From NCBI GenBank assembly GCA_027625095.1, contig JAQBXN010000004.1, positions 62,001-126,000 of the forward strand: a stretch of DNA of 64,000 nucleotides. Reading direction: 5' to 3'. The notes under the pieces are model-generated. The model was not told the origin of the DNA and searched no databases. It saw only the letters and a list, made by a program, of their open reading frames with translations. The translations under genes and the position numbers were made by a program. Origin of the DNA: Planctomycetota bacterium. GTDB taxonomy: Bacteria; Planctomycetota; PUPC01; JACPCR01. Shown here piece after piece: positions 8,739-18,154 of the stretch; position 1 is the stretch's first letter, and the number at the start of each line of letters is the position of its first letter.

Positions 8739-9422
8739 ATGAAAGCATTTGCCCTTCTAATCTTTGCACTCTCGACGCTCTCCGCCCAGGAGGAGACGGA
8801 GGTGGCCTTCAGGACCCCTGATGGCGGAAAGATCGCCGGAGTTGTGCAGGGGAAAAGCGCTCACGGGCTGGTGCTCGTGCCGCCAAGCCTTAACGGTCGG
8901 GAATTCTGGTCAGATTTGGCAGGCAAGTTCGTTAACCAGGGCTTTATGACCATTACTTATGATCCCCGCGGCCGCAACGAATCCACTCCGGGGAAGGACG
9001 CGGCCGCGTATGAAATGGATGTTCTTGGCGCGGCCGCCCAGCTCAAGAAGCTCGGTGCCCGAAAAGTGACAGTTGTCGGTTCTGGTAACAGTTGCCGCCC
9101 AGCCATCGATGCCGTTGCAGGAGATAAATCCCGAAAAATCACTCAACTCGTTGTTCTCTCCCCCGGCCCCATGACGAATGTGGACAAGATAAAGGTGGAC
9201 ACCCTGATCATGGGCTCACTCCGCGAAAAGTTCGCGAGTTATTCAGATCGTCTTTATGAAAGCCTCACGGAAATGAAAATTGATGTTCAATTCGATTCGT
9301 TTATCAGCGACATCCATGGAAAGGATATCATCGATGGCGAACGCGGTGAGCGTGCTCTGAATCTGCTGGTCAATTTCCTTCAGAAAGGCCCACGCAAGGG
9401 CATGCAGAGGCATCGCCGCTGA
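8739..9422 (+). CDS. Secreted alpha/beta-hydrolase-fold protein lacking the usual serine elbow
   Basis: This 227-residue protein begins with a signal peptide (MKAFALLIFALSTLSAQ). It has an alpha/beta-hydrolase layout: LVLVPPSLNGREFW as the oxyanion strand, YDPRGRNES, an elbow-like VVGSGNSC near residue 122, and a C-terminal SDIHGKD with a candidate catalytic His. The nucleophile position of the usual GxSxG elbow is Gly (G-S-G-N-S), so the classical serine mechanism seems lost unless the neighbouring Ser substitutes. It lies only six bases after the double peptidase gene and is probably co-transcribed. It may be a binding or accessory protein rather than an enzyme. Confidence 0.7.
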   Translation: MKAFALLIFALSTLSAQEETEVAFRTPDGGKIAGVVQGKSAHGLVLVPPSLNGREFWSDLAGKFVNQGFMTITYDPRGRNESTPGKDAAAYEMDVLGAAAQLKKLGARKVTVVGSGNSCRPAIDAVAGDKSRKITQLVVLSPGPMTNVDKIKVDTLIMGSLREKFASYSDRLYESLTEMKIDVQFDSFISDIHGKDIIDGERGERALNLLVNFLQKGPRKGMQRHRR

Positions 9423-9497
9423 TATCCCAAGTTTGTGCTCTGCGGATCATCTGCTTAAATTTTCGTCCCCCAATAATTCATTTCAAGGAAGCAGAAA

Positions 9498-11378
9498 ATG
9501 GCTACTAGAACTCGCCGTACAGCGGTACGCAAGAAGAAATTAAATCTCGGCCCTATCGTCTTTACCATTGTAGCAATGGGGTTCGGTGGTGGTGGCTCAT
9601 ACTTCTTTATTACCAAGCACAAAGAGAACAAAGCTCAAATTCTTCGTGAGAATGAAGAAATAAAGCGAAAAAATGAAGAACAGAGGGCAATACTCCAGAA
9701 GCGTGAAGAAGACCGCACCGCAAGGCTGGAAGCAGCCCGCGCAGAGAGAGAGCAAAAGAAGAAGGAGTTGGAAGAGGCCAAGGCAGGCTCTGCACGCAGG
9801 AAACAAGAAATGGTCGCGGTTGACGGTGTCAAGGCTGCACTTCCTGATTTGATGGCAGACGCGCAATATGAAAGGGCATTGGCCATGCTGGCAGATGCCC
9901 GCAAGAATGACCTCACAGAAGAAACCAAGGCAGCCATAGACAATCTGAAGCAGCAAGTTGCAGAAAAGGCACGGGACGAGTTCATGGGCATTAAAGATCA
10001 GGCCCAGGGCCTAGCAGATGCGGGCGATGTAGCCGGGGCGGTAAAAATGTTGGAGGGCGCTGGCCGATTTGGCTTGAGCGACATCTCACAAGAGGCCAGT
10101 CAACTCATCAAGAAGCTCAATTCCAATGCTGAATCTGAGGAGCCGGACAGCATCAGCCCCCAGATCGCGGCCTTTAAAATGATTCAATCTGAATTGGCAT
10201 CACCTTTGAGAGATTCGGATTATGATCGGGCGGAAGTTCTCGTGGACAGGTTGGCCGGCCAGGTCAGCAACAAGCCATTCAAGGAAACTCTCGAATCTAT
10301 GAAAGGCGACTTCGCCTTAGTTACGGGCTTATGGGCTGAGTTTTTGAAAACGATGGCCGCCAGCCCAGGCAAAGAGGTGCAATTCGGGATTGTAGCTGGC
10401 AAAGTCGTCAAAGCGGAGGAGGGACTGTTGGTCGTTGACAACAAAGGCAACCAGGAATCCCTCACCCTCAAGGATATGCAGCCCAAGTGGATCGAGATGC
10501 ACCTCGATCTCCAACCGGGAGCAGACGATGAAAAATGGTACGCCGTTGCCCTGTTTAATCTCCATAAAGGACGCGACACCACAGCGCGCCCCATCTTCAG
10601 CCGAATCTCTGACGTCTATCCTAAAGCGAAGGGCAAACTCGAATGGATGGACTGGGAAGAGGAGGTCAAGGTTAAGGATCTGGTTGAAGAGGTAAAAGAA
10701 TCTGCCCAGAGCGGAAGCCACAGTACCGTCATCAACAAGGTGGCAGAAATCAAGAAAAGCTACGCCAACACCCGTTACTATAAGGAACAGGAGGCAAAAC
10801 TTGCCAGCCTTGAAGAAAAGTCAGCAGCCGAGCGGGAACAGGCCAAGGGCAAGGTTGGAGACCGGCTTGAGGTGCTTGAGAATGCTTATGCGAAGGCCAA
10901 GGAAGATTTGGATGCATGGTTCGAAAACACGAAGACTGAAATCGAGGATAGGAAGGAACAGGCTCTGACAGACCCCGTCGCATATAGAAAATACACTTCT
11001 TCAAGCAGTATCTACTACAGTTCGTCGAGTACTTCTGTCGGGGGACGTACCTATTATGGCGGGTATGGCTATTACATTTACTCGTCCCCAACGAGCAAAG
11101 AGACCAACCTGCAGGCTATAGATGACATCCTCAATATGAAGCAGTCTTACCGTACCCCATATACCGAGACGCAAAAGAAGAAACTGGAGCAAGAATCAAA
11201 ACGACTCACCAAAGAGATCCAGATCGCCAAGATTGAGTTCGCGACGAACGCATCGAAACTCAAAATTTTGATTCGTAAGAAGCAAGACCATCTGAAGAAC
11301 ATCAGCATTCGTATTGGCAGACAGCTCAGGAATGGTGAAGAGCTGAGTGATGACGATATCGCAAATGCGTTCAAATAA
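9498..11378 (+). CDS. Membrane-anchored coiled-coil protein with Tyr/Ser-rich segment
   Basis: I do not recognise this 626-residue protein. Visible parts: a Lys/Arg-rich N-terminus, one membrane helix at about 17-38 followed by KHKENK, a charged coiled coil at about 40-115, and helical repeats with alanine-rich TPR-like spacing to about 220. A compact globular stretch around 280-370 contains KVVKAEEGLLVVDNKG. Another helical region precedes a low-complexity segment at about 496-535 of Tyr, Ser, Gly and Thr (YYSSSST, GGYGYYIYSS), and a final coiled coil closes the protein. The positive-inside rule puts most of it in the periplasm. A clear ribosome site (AAGGAAG) precedes the ATG. A structural or scaffolding role is likely but unproved. 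Confidence 0.8.
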   Translation: MATRTRRTAVRKKKLNLGPIVFTIVAMGFGGGGSYFFITKHKENKAQILRENEEIKRKNEEQRAILQKREEDRTARLEAARAEREQKKKELEEAKAGSARRKQEMVAVDGVKAALPDLMADAQYERALAMLADARKNDLTEETKAAIDNLKQQVAEKARDEFMGIKDQAQGLADAGDVAGAVKMLEGAGRFGLSDISQEASQLIKKLNSNAESEEPDSISPQIAAFKMIQSELASPLRDSDYDRAEVLVDRLAGQVSNKPFKETLESMKGDFALVTGLWAEFLKTMAASPGKEVQFGIVAGKVVKAEEGLLVVDNKGNQESLTLKDMQPKWIEMHLDLQPGADDEKWYAVALFNLHKGRDTTARPIFSRISDVYPKAKGKLEWMDWEEEVKVKDLVEEVKESAQSGSHSTVINKVAEIKKSYANTRYYKEQEAKLASLEEKSAAEREQAKGKVGDRLEVLENAYAKAKEDLDAWFENTKTEIEDRKEQALTDPVAYRKYTSSSSIYYSSSSTSVGGRTYYGGYGYYIYSSPTSKETNLQAIDDILNMKQSYRTPYTETQKKKLEQESKRLTKEIQIAKIEFATNASKLKILIRKKQDHLKNISIRIGRQLRNGEELSDDDIANAFK

Positions 11379-11428
11379 TGCCTCCTCAATGCTCGGACAG
11401 CGGCTGCGGGGTAGCCTAACGCGGCCTT

Positions 11429-11440
11429 TGGTCGCGACCA
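11429..11440. promoter_or_regulatory. 12-bp perfect palindrome in intergenic region
   Basis: TGGTCGCGACCA reads the same on both strands. It sits about 150 bases upstream of the next gene, in an otherwise non-coding 215-base gap. It could be a dimeric regulator site. Nothing else supports this, and a single palindrome of this size can occur by chance. Confidence 0.2.
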
Positions 11441-11593
11441 GACCTTGGAACGGAGGCGAGACGCTTCCACTCTCAGAAAAATTCTCGGCGTTACGCGGCG
11501 AGGTTACGAAGTAAGACTCTAAAGTTTTCTGCGAACTTTCGAGAATAGAGGTCTAAAAGGCTCCAGTTTTCTTGGCCCAGGAATTTGCCCTCA

Positions 11594-12403
11594 ATGGCCG
11601 TCGCAGCGCTCAATAACATCCCTACATTCAACAACTTCGCGGCTTTCCTGGCCCAGGGCTCGGGAACTCCGGCAATAAGCTCCGATGTCTTTCGGCAGGC
11701 AGTCCAGTCTCAGGATACGTCCCAGAGTTCGAGATCCTTCGCCGGTGCGCAGACAACAAACTCGTTCACCGCCGACGCGGATTTGACCCAAAATGCCACT
11801 GCAGACAATAGCAAAGACATCACCATCAACGCAGCATCCGGCACCGGCACAAACACCAATTTTGAGCAGCCAAGGCACACAGGCATCATCCTCGGTGGGC
11901 CCATCAGCGGCAGCGCCATCAGTACCTTTCTCCAGGATCAGGGCGGTAACCAGGATTCATTCGCCAATCAAAGTGACGCTCAAGGGAATCCGAGCCAGGC
12001 CGGGAATTTGCTCGACCTCGCCGAGCAGCTCAACTCCACCTTAAATTCCAACAGCAACACCACCGTAAACGCACCGACCACCTTTACCGGCGATCAACCT
12101 CAGGTCACCTTCGTGCTTCAAGGATCGGACACAAACCCCAGGCTGGAGAGCCTCCTCGCTGAGGAAGAAGAGGAAGTCCCAAAGAACGTGTTCGGCAGGC
12201 TTTCACTTCCGGCACTGGTGTCTTCGTCGCCCCTTGCATCACCGGCATCCGGATTGTCAGTATTTACACCTTTCTCGGCTGGAATCAGGGCCGCTCCGCT
12301 CAACCCAGTCTTCGGTCTCCCCGCTTTCATACCGCAGTTCGGCGGTATAACCGGGCAGCCTTTCTCAAATTTCGCGCCGAATCTGCTGAACGTATTTGCC
12401 TGA
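11594..12403 (+). CDS. Low-complexity Asn/Thr/Ser/Gln-rich protein of unknown function
   Basis: No family is recognised in these 269 residues. No signal peptide or membrane helix is visible. Residues 1-170 are rich in Asn, Thr, Ser, Gln and Asp, with short hydrophobic islands. An acidic cluster (AEEEEE) occurs near 190, and the C-terminal 70 residues are rich in Pro, Phe, Leu and Gly (FGLPAFIPQFGG). The frame is also open from a TTG at 11585, but the ATG at 11594 is the natural start, with a distant AGGA behind it. The composition recalls surface or secreted structural proteins or type I secretion cargo. It could also be a chance open frame, although the 270-codon length argues for a gene. 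Confidence 0.55.
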   Translation: MAVAALNNIPTFNNFAAFLAQGSGTPAISSDVFRQAVQSQDTSQSSRSFAGAQTTNSFTADADLTQNATADNSKDITINAASGTGTNTNFEQPRHTGIILGGPISGSAISTFLQDQGGNQDSFANQSDAQGNPSQAGNLLDLAEQLNSTLNSNSNTTVNAPTTFTGDQPQVTFVLQGSDTNPRLESLLAEEEEEVPKNVFGRLSLPALVSSSPLASPASGLSVFTPFSAGIRAAPLNPVFGLPAFIPQFGGITGQPFSNFAPNLLNVFA

Positions 12404-12587
12404 GTCCGGGCGAGCGCACGTGAAGCTGGCCAGGTCGAGCGCAGAAAGTCGATTCCCGTACGACTGTCTGATCCCCTCCAGGCCGATGCCGCTGCAAGGC
12501 GAGATTCCTCACCATTTCCTGCTGGGCCGTCGTGAATCTGTCCGTTACCTTGTTCGGGACGAATCGAATTCTCAGCGAATATCTCGA

Positions 12588-15500
12588 ATGGCAGAGTCTG
12601 AATATGAAATCGGCGGCCCCCTGGCAGGTCTGAAGCTCCCGTTGTTTTCCACTCAGCATGGTGAAGAGCCCGGTTTTCCCGGTTGCCTGCCTGGAACGAA
12701 ATACTCATCCCAAAATCAATATCCTGAGTACGAGCTGTATCCCGGCTCAGTCGAGCACTGGCGGACCAACATGGCTCGAATGCATCCCAACCGCACTCTT
12801 TATGACCGTCAGAGCCAGATAAGGAATTGGGTCGCACCGGAAATCCCTGGCGTCAGGAATGAGCAAATTGATGAATATGCAGCTCCGGTCTATTGGAATC
12901 AGGAATGGATTCTTCAGTATTTCGTCGCTCCTGATATCCCCAATGAACCTGGGCCCAAGAGGGATGAAGGAGCTGACAAATCGCTGGCCTGCCTTGCAGA
13001 TAACACGGGTAAGAAACTAGGTCCAGTACCCGTCATTAGAATGCGTGCCGGCGAGCCCGGGTTGGTGCTCGACCTCGGGGAACTGGCTGTAGGTTTGTAT
13101 GTCGTCCGACTCATCGGGGTGGTCGCCACGGAAGACATCCATCCTTTTCGGAAGCCGCTCTTCCTTGAAGCAGAAATCAATGATCAGCCCGGTGGCCAAT
13201 GCAGCCTCTACAATCAGCGTCTTGGCTATTGCGATGAGTTTTATGACGTGGCCGATATCTACTTTCGAGCTGAAGAGCAGCGTTCCTATGAGCTAAGCCT
13301 GCGACTTGGAGAGGGCAGTGAGGTAGACCTGCTTCTGCACAACATCTCGTTGGATGACGTGCTGGCGGGGACGGTGCGTCGGCCACTGAAGGAACGAACG
13401 CTCCACCCTGGCGGGCCCAAATTATCGAAAGCTGTCGGAAACAAGACAAGATCCGACCGAGATCGTGAAGTCTGGCACGGTTTCCCGGCATTGAATTTCC
13501 AGGCCGGTCATTTCGATGCTGGTGGACCCAACGGCATACCGGGTGTCGAACCCGGAACCGGCGGGATGACTCGTGAAGAAATCGAAAACCAGTTTGGCGT
13601 CTGGAAACACTCTGAAGATCTGAGTCTGTTGATGGTCAACGAGAAACTTGGCCTCCGGTACTCAATGGAGGACTTCTGCCATCGCCGGCCTCTTCCCGAA
13701 CCATATCCGTTCCAGGACGAAGGCGCCGGCCTTATCTTTCCCTCCGGCCAATCTTCCAATCGAGGTCGAGTCTGGGCCCCGATTGGTGGGGCCCTCATCA
13801 GACGAATCGGAAATTACTACAGAGATTTCCAAGCCGCGGCTGATGCGTTCCATGAAAACGGCGACACCACGAACGCTCATGAGGGCGCTCTCAAGCTGAT
13901 CCGTTTCGCCTACTCTTTCCCTACGCTCGAAGATAACAACATGCTCACGTGCGTGGTCCATAATCCGGGCAGTTACGGACGTGCCGACCGCTGCCGGAGG
14001 AGAGAAACTGGAGGCGCGCAGTTCCTCGGACATTTCGCGTTTCACTTCTCGCTCGCCCCAATTTACGACAAATTCTTCTCCTTCATTCAGAACAACGAAG
14101 AACTCGCGGAATCCGTGGGCCGTTTCATCCCGTGGGTAGAAACGTCGCAGGATGTCATTGAGTTGCTCGACACCTATCTCTTGCAGATGCTGGCCAAACG
14201 GTTCATGCGTTATCACTACACCGGGGATGGACGCGAGCCTGAATACCTGGCGGAGATCGCGGCCATCATCGGTGATGCAGAAGTCGCTCAGCCTATGATG
14301 GAATGGCTGTTCCACCGGACTTTTTACTATCCGCGTCCGCTGGCCGGCATTCAGGACTATATGGTCACTGCGACGGATCGAGATGGCCGGGGCACGATAG
14401 CCTCCTCTTCATACGTCTTTGGTGACAGTTGGACCGCCAAGATGGCCGAAGGGGTGGATGTCTACGTGAAGAATGGCGGAAATCCCAAATACGACCTCCA
14501 CGATCTAAAACGTTTCCCAAAGATCCTGTCGTCCCTCTACTTTCCAATTCGCAGCCGCACTGCCGGAATGTGGACGATGCGTATGGGAAACGTCTCCGGC
14601 CCTGATAAGGATTACCAGAAAGGTTTTCAGTATCTCTGGGACGAAAGGGCTGCTAGTGGTTGGCGATGGACTCATGACCCGGCCTTCGCCTTCGCCCTGT
14701 TCCACTATGGCAGCAGGGAAGGGTGGTCAGACGAAGAATGGAATGAAATTGAAGAAGCATCGAAAAGCATTCGCCGAGCGCCCTGGATGGAGAATCGTTC
14801 CAGAGTCCTGCCCGGCTACGCCGCATTTCTTGAATCCGGACTCCAGCACGATGATTCCCGATTTCGCCGCTCGGTGATGCTCCGCGTGGGAACCGGTACT
14901 GGACACGCGCACAACGATACGCTCGACTTGCAGATTCATGCGCATGGCGTTCCCATGACCATGAACGCTGGGCAGAGACCGGGTTACTCCACGCCAGGCG
15001 ACAAGCACACGCGGGTTCACAACACCGTGGAGGTGGACGGAACGGACTGGATGTCTATCCACACCGCGGAAGTGAATCAGTGGGACCATCTCGGCGGCAC
15101 GAATTCCTGGATTTCAACCATGGCCGATGGCGATGGCACACGCTACATGCGTGCAATCGTTGCCAGTAATCCGCTGTGCAAGACAGCACAGCGTCAGGTC
15201 ATGCTCATTGACGTTGATGAAGGCGAGGGTTCGCAGGAACTCGGCCCGAAGTGTTGGGGACCAAAACCGGAAGGGCTGCCCGAGAATATCGTTACTCCAA
15301 ACTCTTACGTCGTGGATGTATTCAGGGTCTCCGGTGGCAGCACTCATACATATTGTTTTCACTCACACATCGCCGATCCTGACCCGGACAACCCGCAGCC
15401 GAGAACAAACCTGGAGGGCATTCAAAGGCTGAGCGACCACCCGATCCAGGGAATTCCGAATATCTCCGGCGATCTTGCCATCGCGGCAGAGTATCTGACG

Positions 15501-16724
15501 GAATTCTCCGGGGAACGTTATTTCGCCAGAGCCCCTCTAAATCTCGAGGCGACGTTTGCTCTTCAGAAGGATCGCAAATGCACAGGCTCTGGTAGCAGGT
15601 TTCAATTGGCCGGAACCGAGTCGTATCTCCTCGGTTGCGCCTACAGCCCTGCGTTGCCAGACAAGTTCACCAGGCTCCACATGCCCGGTGTGAAAAACCA
15701 ACTCGTCATGCGTGGCGACCTGAACTGCACCCAATGGGACTATCGCATCCCCAACATTTTTGTGCAGCGTCATGGACATAATCTGGAAAGCGCATTCGTC
15801 GCAGTAATCGAGCCCTTCGCTGGCAAGCCGTTCATCGAGTCGGTCGAGCGACTTCAGATAGACGATTCTGATACCTCGGCGAAGCAGCCGATAGCGGTAC
15901 GAGTGGTCACGACAAACGGGCAGGTGGACATCTGTTATGCCAGTGAATGCCCGGAGAAGCTCAGTGAATTCGGTGACATCAAGGTGGCCGCGGAGACAGC
16001 CTTTTATTCGGTGGATGAAAACGGTCTGAATCGGCTCTCGCTTGTGGGAGCGGCCGAGTTCGAGAGTCCTCAGATACGAATTAAAGTTCCTCGTCCGGAG
16101 CGACGTGGTCGAATCATCAAGGTCGATCATTCGCAGCAATCGATTTGGATAGACCAAGTGTGGCCGGCCAGTGAGAGAGAACAACTTGTAGAAGTTATCA
16201 CACAGCCAGCGGACGATCCCAAAGCCTGGAAAACAGGCTTTACTGTCACTTCGATCCAGCCGGAGCAGAACTGCACCAGGATCACATTCCTTCGAAGCGC
16301 GGGAAACTACCGTTCTCAAATTTTAGACGTCAATCCTGACCTCCATGAGGTAACAGCCGGACTCCACCTGCCTGAAGGATGTGGCGATTTTTGCCGAGGC
16401 TGGACAGCCACCAACGAAGCAGGTGATCGCCTATGGCGCGTAAAGTCCGTCATCGACTGCACGTTCACCCTGGACGGAGGCCCGCTCAGCAGGGAACTGT
16501 TTCAACCGGAAAATGTTCTTCGACTCTGGGAATACGGATTGGGCGATGAAATCAGGCAAAGCGTGCACATCGGCTTGGTAAGGTTGCCATCGGGTGCATT
16601 TGAATTGAGAGGGGAGGCCGGTATAGAAATTCAGTTTGCCGGACACGAACGTCGGGATATATCTGCGGAAGAACTAAGCGGGAAGGGAGCGAGTTTGAAG
16701 ATTGTGCCTGTGGCTCTGGAATAA
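12588..16724 (+). CDS. Large heparinase II/III-like polysaccharide lyase family protein
   Basis: A protein of about 1378 residues. The heparinase II/III beta-sheet domain is marked by GHAHNDTLDLQIHAHG followed by TRVHNTVEVDG, with His residues that ligand or catalyse in the family. It is preceded by several hundred residues expected to form the alpha/alpha toroid, and the last 350 residues are beta-rich. No signal peptide is visible at the ATG at 12588 (MAESEYEIGG). The frame is open back to 12396 with other ATGs at 12396 and 12486, but the extra N-terminal sequence does not look protein-like. Family members cleave uronate-containing polysaccharides by beta-elimination. At about twice the usual length it has unassigned extra domains. 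The transglutaminase-like gene follows closely. Confidence 0.78.
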   Translation: MAESEYEIGGPLAGLKLPLFSTQHGEEPGFPGCLPGTKYSSQNQYPEYELYPGSVEHWRTNMARMHPNRTLYDRQSQIRNWVAPEIPGVRNEQIDEYAAPVYWNQEWILQYFVAPDIPNEPGPKRDEGADKSLACLADNTGKKLGPVPVIRMRAGEPGLVLDLGELAVGLYVVRLIGVVATEDIHPFRKPLFLEAEINDQPGGQCSLYNQRLGYCDEFYDVADIYFRAEEQRSYELSLRLGEGSEVDLLLHNISLDDVLAGTVRRPLKERTLHPGGPKLSKAVGNKTRSDRDREVWHGFPALNFQAGHFDAGGPNGIPGVEPGTGGMTREEIENQFGVWKHSEDLSLLMVNEKLGLRYSMEDFCHRRPLPEPYPFQDEGAGLIFPSGQSSNRGRVWAPIGGALIRRIGNYYRDFQAAADAFHENGDTTNAHEGALKLIRFAYSFPTLEDNNMLTCVVHNPGSYGRADRCRRRETGGAQFLGHFAFHFSLAPIYDKFFSFIQNNEELAESVGRFIPWVETSQDVIELLDTYLLQMLAKRFMRYHYTGDGREPEYLAEIAAIIGDAEVAQPMMEWLFHRTFYYPRPLAGIQDYMVTATDRDGRGTIASSSYVFGDSWTAKMAEGVDVYVKNGGNPKYDLHDLKRFPKILSSLYFPIRSRTAGMWTMRMGNVSGPDKDYQKGFQYLWDERAASGWRWTHDPAFAFALFHYGSREGWSDEEWNEIEEASKSIRRAPWMENRSRVLPGYAAFLESGLQHDDSRFRRSVMLRVGTGTGHAHNDTLDLQIHAHGVPMTMNAGQRPGYSTPGDKHTRVHNTVEVDGTDWMSIHTAEVNQWDHLGGTNSWISTMADGDGTRYMRAIVASNPLCKTAQRQVMLIDVDEGEGSQELGPKCWGPKPEGLPENIVTPNSYVVDVFRVSGGSTHTYCFHSHIADPDPDNPQPRTNLEGIQRLSDHPIQGIPNISGDLAIAAEYLTEFSGERYFARAPLNLEATFALQKDRKCTGSGSRFQLAGTESYLLGCAYSPALPDKFTRLHMPGVKNQLVMRGDLNCTQWDYRIPNIFVQRHGHNLESAFVAVIEPFAGKPFIESVERLQIDDSDTSAKQPIAVRVVTTNGQVDICYASECPEKLSEFGDIKVAAETAFYSVDENGLNRLSLVGAAEFESPQIRIKVPRPERRGRIIKVDHSQQSIWIDQVWPASEREQLVEVITQPADDPKAWKTGFTVTSIQPEQNCTRITFLRSAGNYRSQILDVNPDLHEVTAGLHLPEGCGDFCRGWTATNEAGDRLWRVKSVIDCTFTLDGGPLSRELFQPENVLRLWEYGLGDEIRQSVHIGLVRLPSGAFELRGEAGIEIQFAGHERRDISAEELSGKGASLKIVPVALE

Positions 16725-16788
16725 TTGTGTACCAAGCTCGAAATTTCCTCACCGTTTGATCACAAAAAATACTTTCAGTTAGAAACTC

Positions 16789-17793
16789 ATGACAAATGCA
16801 ATGGATCCAGTCCCAGCAAAATTGAAAAAATATGTCGGTCTCCGTCCACCGGTCCCAGACCAGTCACACCGGGCGCGTATCATGGCGTTTACCCTCTTGA
16901 CCGAATGCCTTGCAGCGCCGAACACCCCATTTCGGGCCATGGCCGCCAACGGACTTTACTTATGCAACGAAACCGAAGCCTACATATATGACCGACACGG
17001 ATTCATAAATGAGGCATATGTCAAGGGCTCCCGGCCGATCCAGGAGGCGTGGGTCAACGAGGTGGTAAGTGATGGTATGTCGGATCGTGAGAAGGCCATT
17101 GCCCTGAACAGGTGCATACCTGCAATGCGGGAAAAATATGGAAAAGTGCCGGTGTTTCTGTACGGCGAGTCGGATGAACAGACTGTTCTAAAAGGCGGAG
17201 GCCATTGCTCTTGCCGGTCACGGCTGCTTACCTCCTTCTGCCAGATTGCGGGCCTGCAGGCGCGGCCAGTGATGTTCTGGACGGTGCCCGATCCCGAGGA
17301 TCCAGCAAAGATTCTTGGAGGTCACACTGTTGCAGAGATTTTCGTCGATGGGAGCTGGGCATTCTTTGACCCTATGCCAGCTATCTATTGTCAGAAACCA
17401 GACGGATCCCTCGCCAGCATCCGAGACATCAGGGAGGACCCGAGCCTTATTACCTCAATGTCCGATGCTGTGCTGAAAGAGATGAAACACTCTGCAGTGC
17501 CGAGAGACGGGATGGAACCATTCGATTACATGGCATGGCGGTTTTTTCAAAAAATTGTTCCCACCTGCTTTTCGGTTCATCACGTCAATGGCGACTATCG
17601 CGAACGTTGGAACTATGCGACCAGCGAGTTCAAAGGGAAGCTCAATCATGATTATGAACTCTACCAGCGAGTGCTGGGTGAGATGGCCTCGAAGAATGAA
17701 ATCACCGACGAAGTTTACTCAATGGGCGCTGTTGAATTTCGGGATTTCAAGGGCCTGTCCGAGGCACAGATGGATGTGCCCGAAGATTGGTAG
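16789..17793 (+). CDS. Transglutaminase-like cysteine protein
   Basis: A 334-residue protein with the papain-like transglutaminase triad in order: Cys140 in GGGHCSCRSRLL, His179 in GGHTVAEIF, and Asp194 in WAFFDPM. No signal peptide is visible, so it appears cytoplasmic like its upstream neighbour. In bacteria these domains are often proteases or amide hydrolases rather than cross-linkers. It lies 64 bases downstream of the heparinase-like gene, also on the plus strand, so a shared transcript is likely. In PVC genomes transglutaminase-like proteins often accompany polysaccharide genes, but the substrate here is unknown. A second ATG four codons in is equally possible. Confidence 0.75.
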   Translation: MTNAMDPVPAKLKKYVGLRPPVPDQSHRARIMAFTLLTECLAAPNTPFRAMAANGLYLCNETEAYIYDRHGFINEAYVKGSRPIQEAWVNEVVSDGMSDREKAIALNRCIPAMREKYGKVPVFLYGESDEQTVLKGGGHCSCRSRLLTSFCQIAGLQARPVMFWTVPDPEDPAKILGGHTVAEIFVDGSWAFFDPMPAIYCQKPDGSLASIRDIREDPSLITSMSDAVLKEMKHSAVPRDGMEPFDYMAWRFFQKIVPTCFSVHHVNGDYRERWNYATSEFKGKLNHDYELYQRVLGEMASKNEITDEVYSMGAVEFRDFKGLSEAQMDVPEDW

Positions 17794-17828
17794 GTATGCC
17801 TCTTTTATGGCTTCGCATGCCCCATGCC

Positions 17829-18116
17829 TTATTCGGAGTCTGCATTAGCATGGAGCTTTAATTCAGTAGAACGGGCAAGAAAAAGGATAGCTCCTCCTCC
17901 GAGAATACATGCGGCGGTGTCACAATAAAATGGAAATGGTGGGAGCCAAAGCCTGAGACCGCGAATGAGCAGAATGAGCCCCTCAACAAGCATGAAGCCG
18001 CCGAATCGGGGATTCTGTACGAAATCTACAGGGCCAAATGGTATGCACCAAATACCAACACCCCTGGTCCTTGTCTTCGTCTCCGACCTATTCTTTGTCC
18101 TCGTCAGTACGCGCAC
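17829..18116 (-). CDS. Doubtful small membrane protein
   Basis: An open frame of 95 codons lies on the minus strand in the 473-base gap between the transglutaminase and fae genes. The predicted product has two hydrophobic stretches (around 40-58 and 68-80) separated by PPFPFYCD, and a polar tail. This is more membrane-like than most chance frames. It has only a GTG start and no ribosome site that I can see, and no family is recognised. The remaining gap shows nothing else beyond the fae promoter region. Confidence 0.25.
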   Translation of the reverse strand: MRVLTRTKNRSETKTRTRGVGIWCIPFGPVDFVQNPRFGGFMLVEGLILLIRGLRLWLPPFPFYCDTAACILGGGAILFLARSTELKLHANADSE

Positions 18117-18154
18117 ACGACGAAAAAGTCAGCCGTTGAACCTTCCAAATCTTA

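Noticed and set aside
15537..16319. 260-codon minus-strand frame
   Set aside because: It is antisense to the heparinase-like gene, with no start signal and no recognisable motif.
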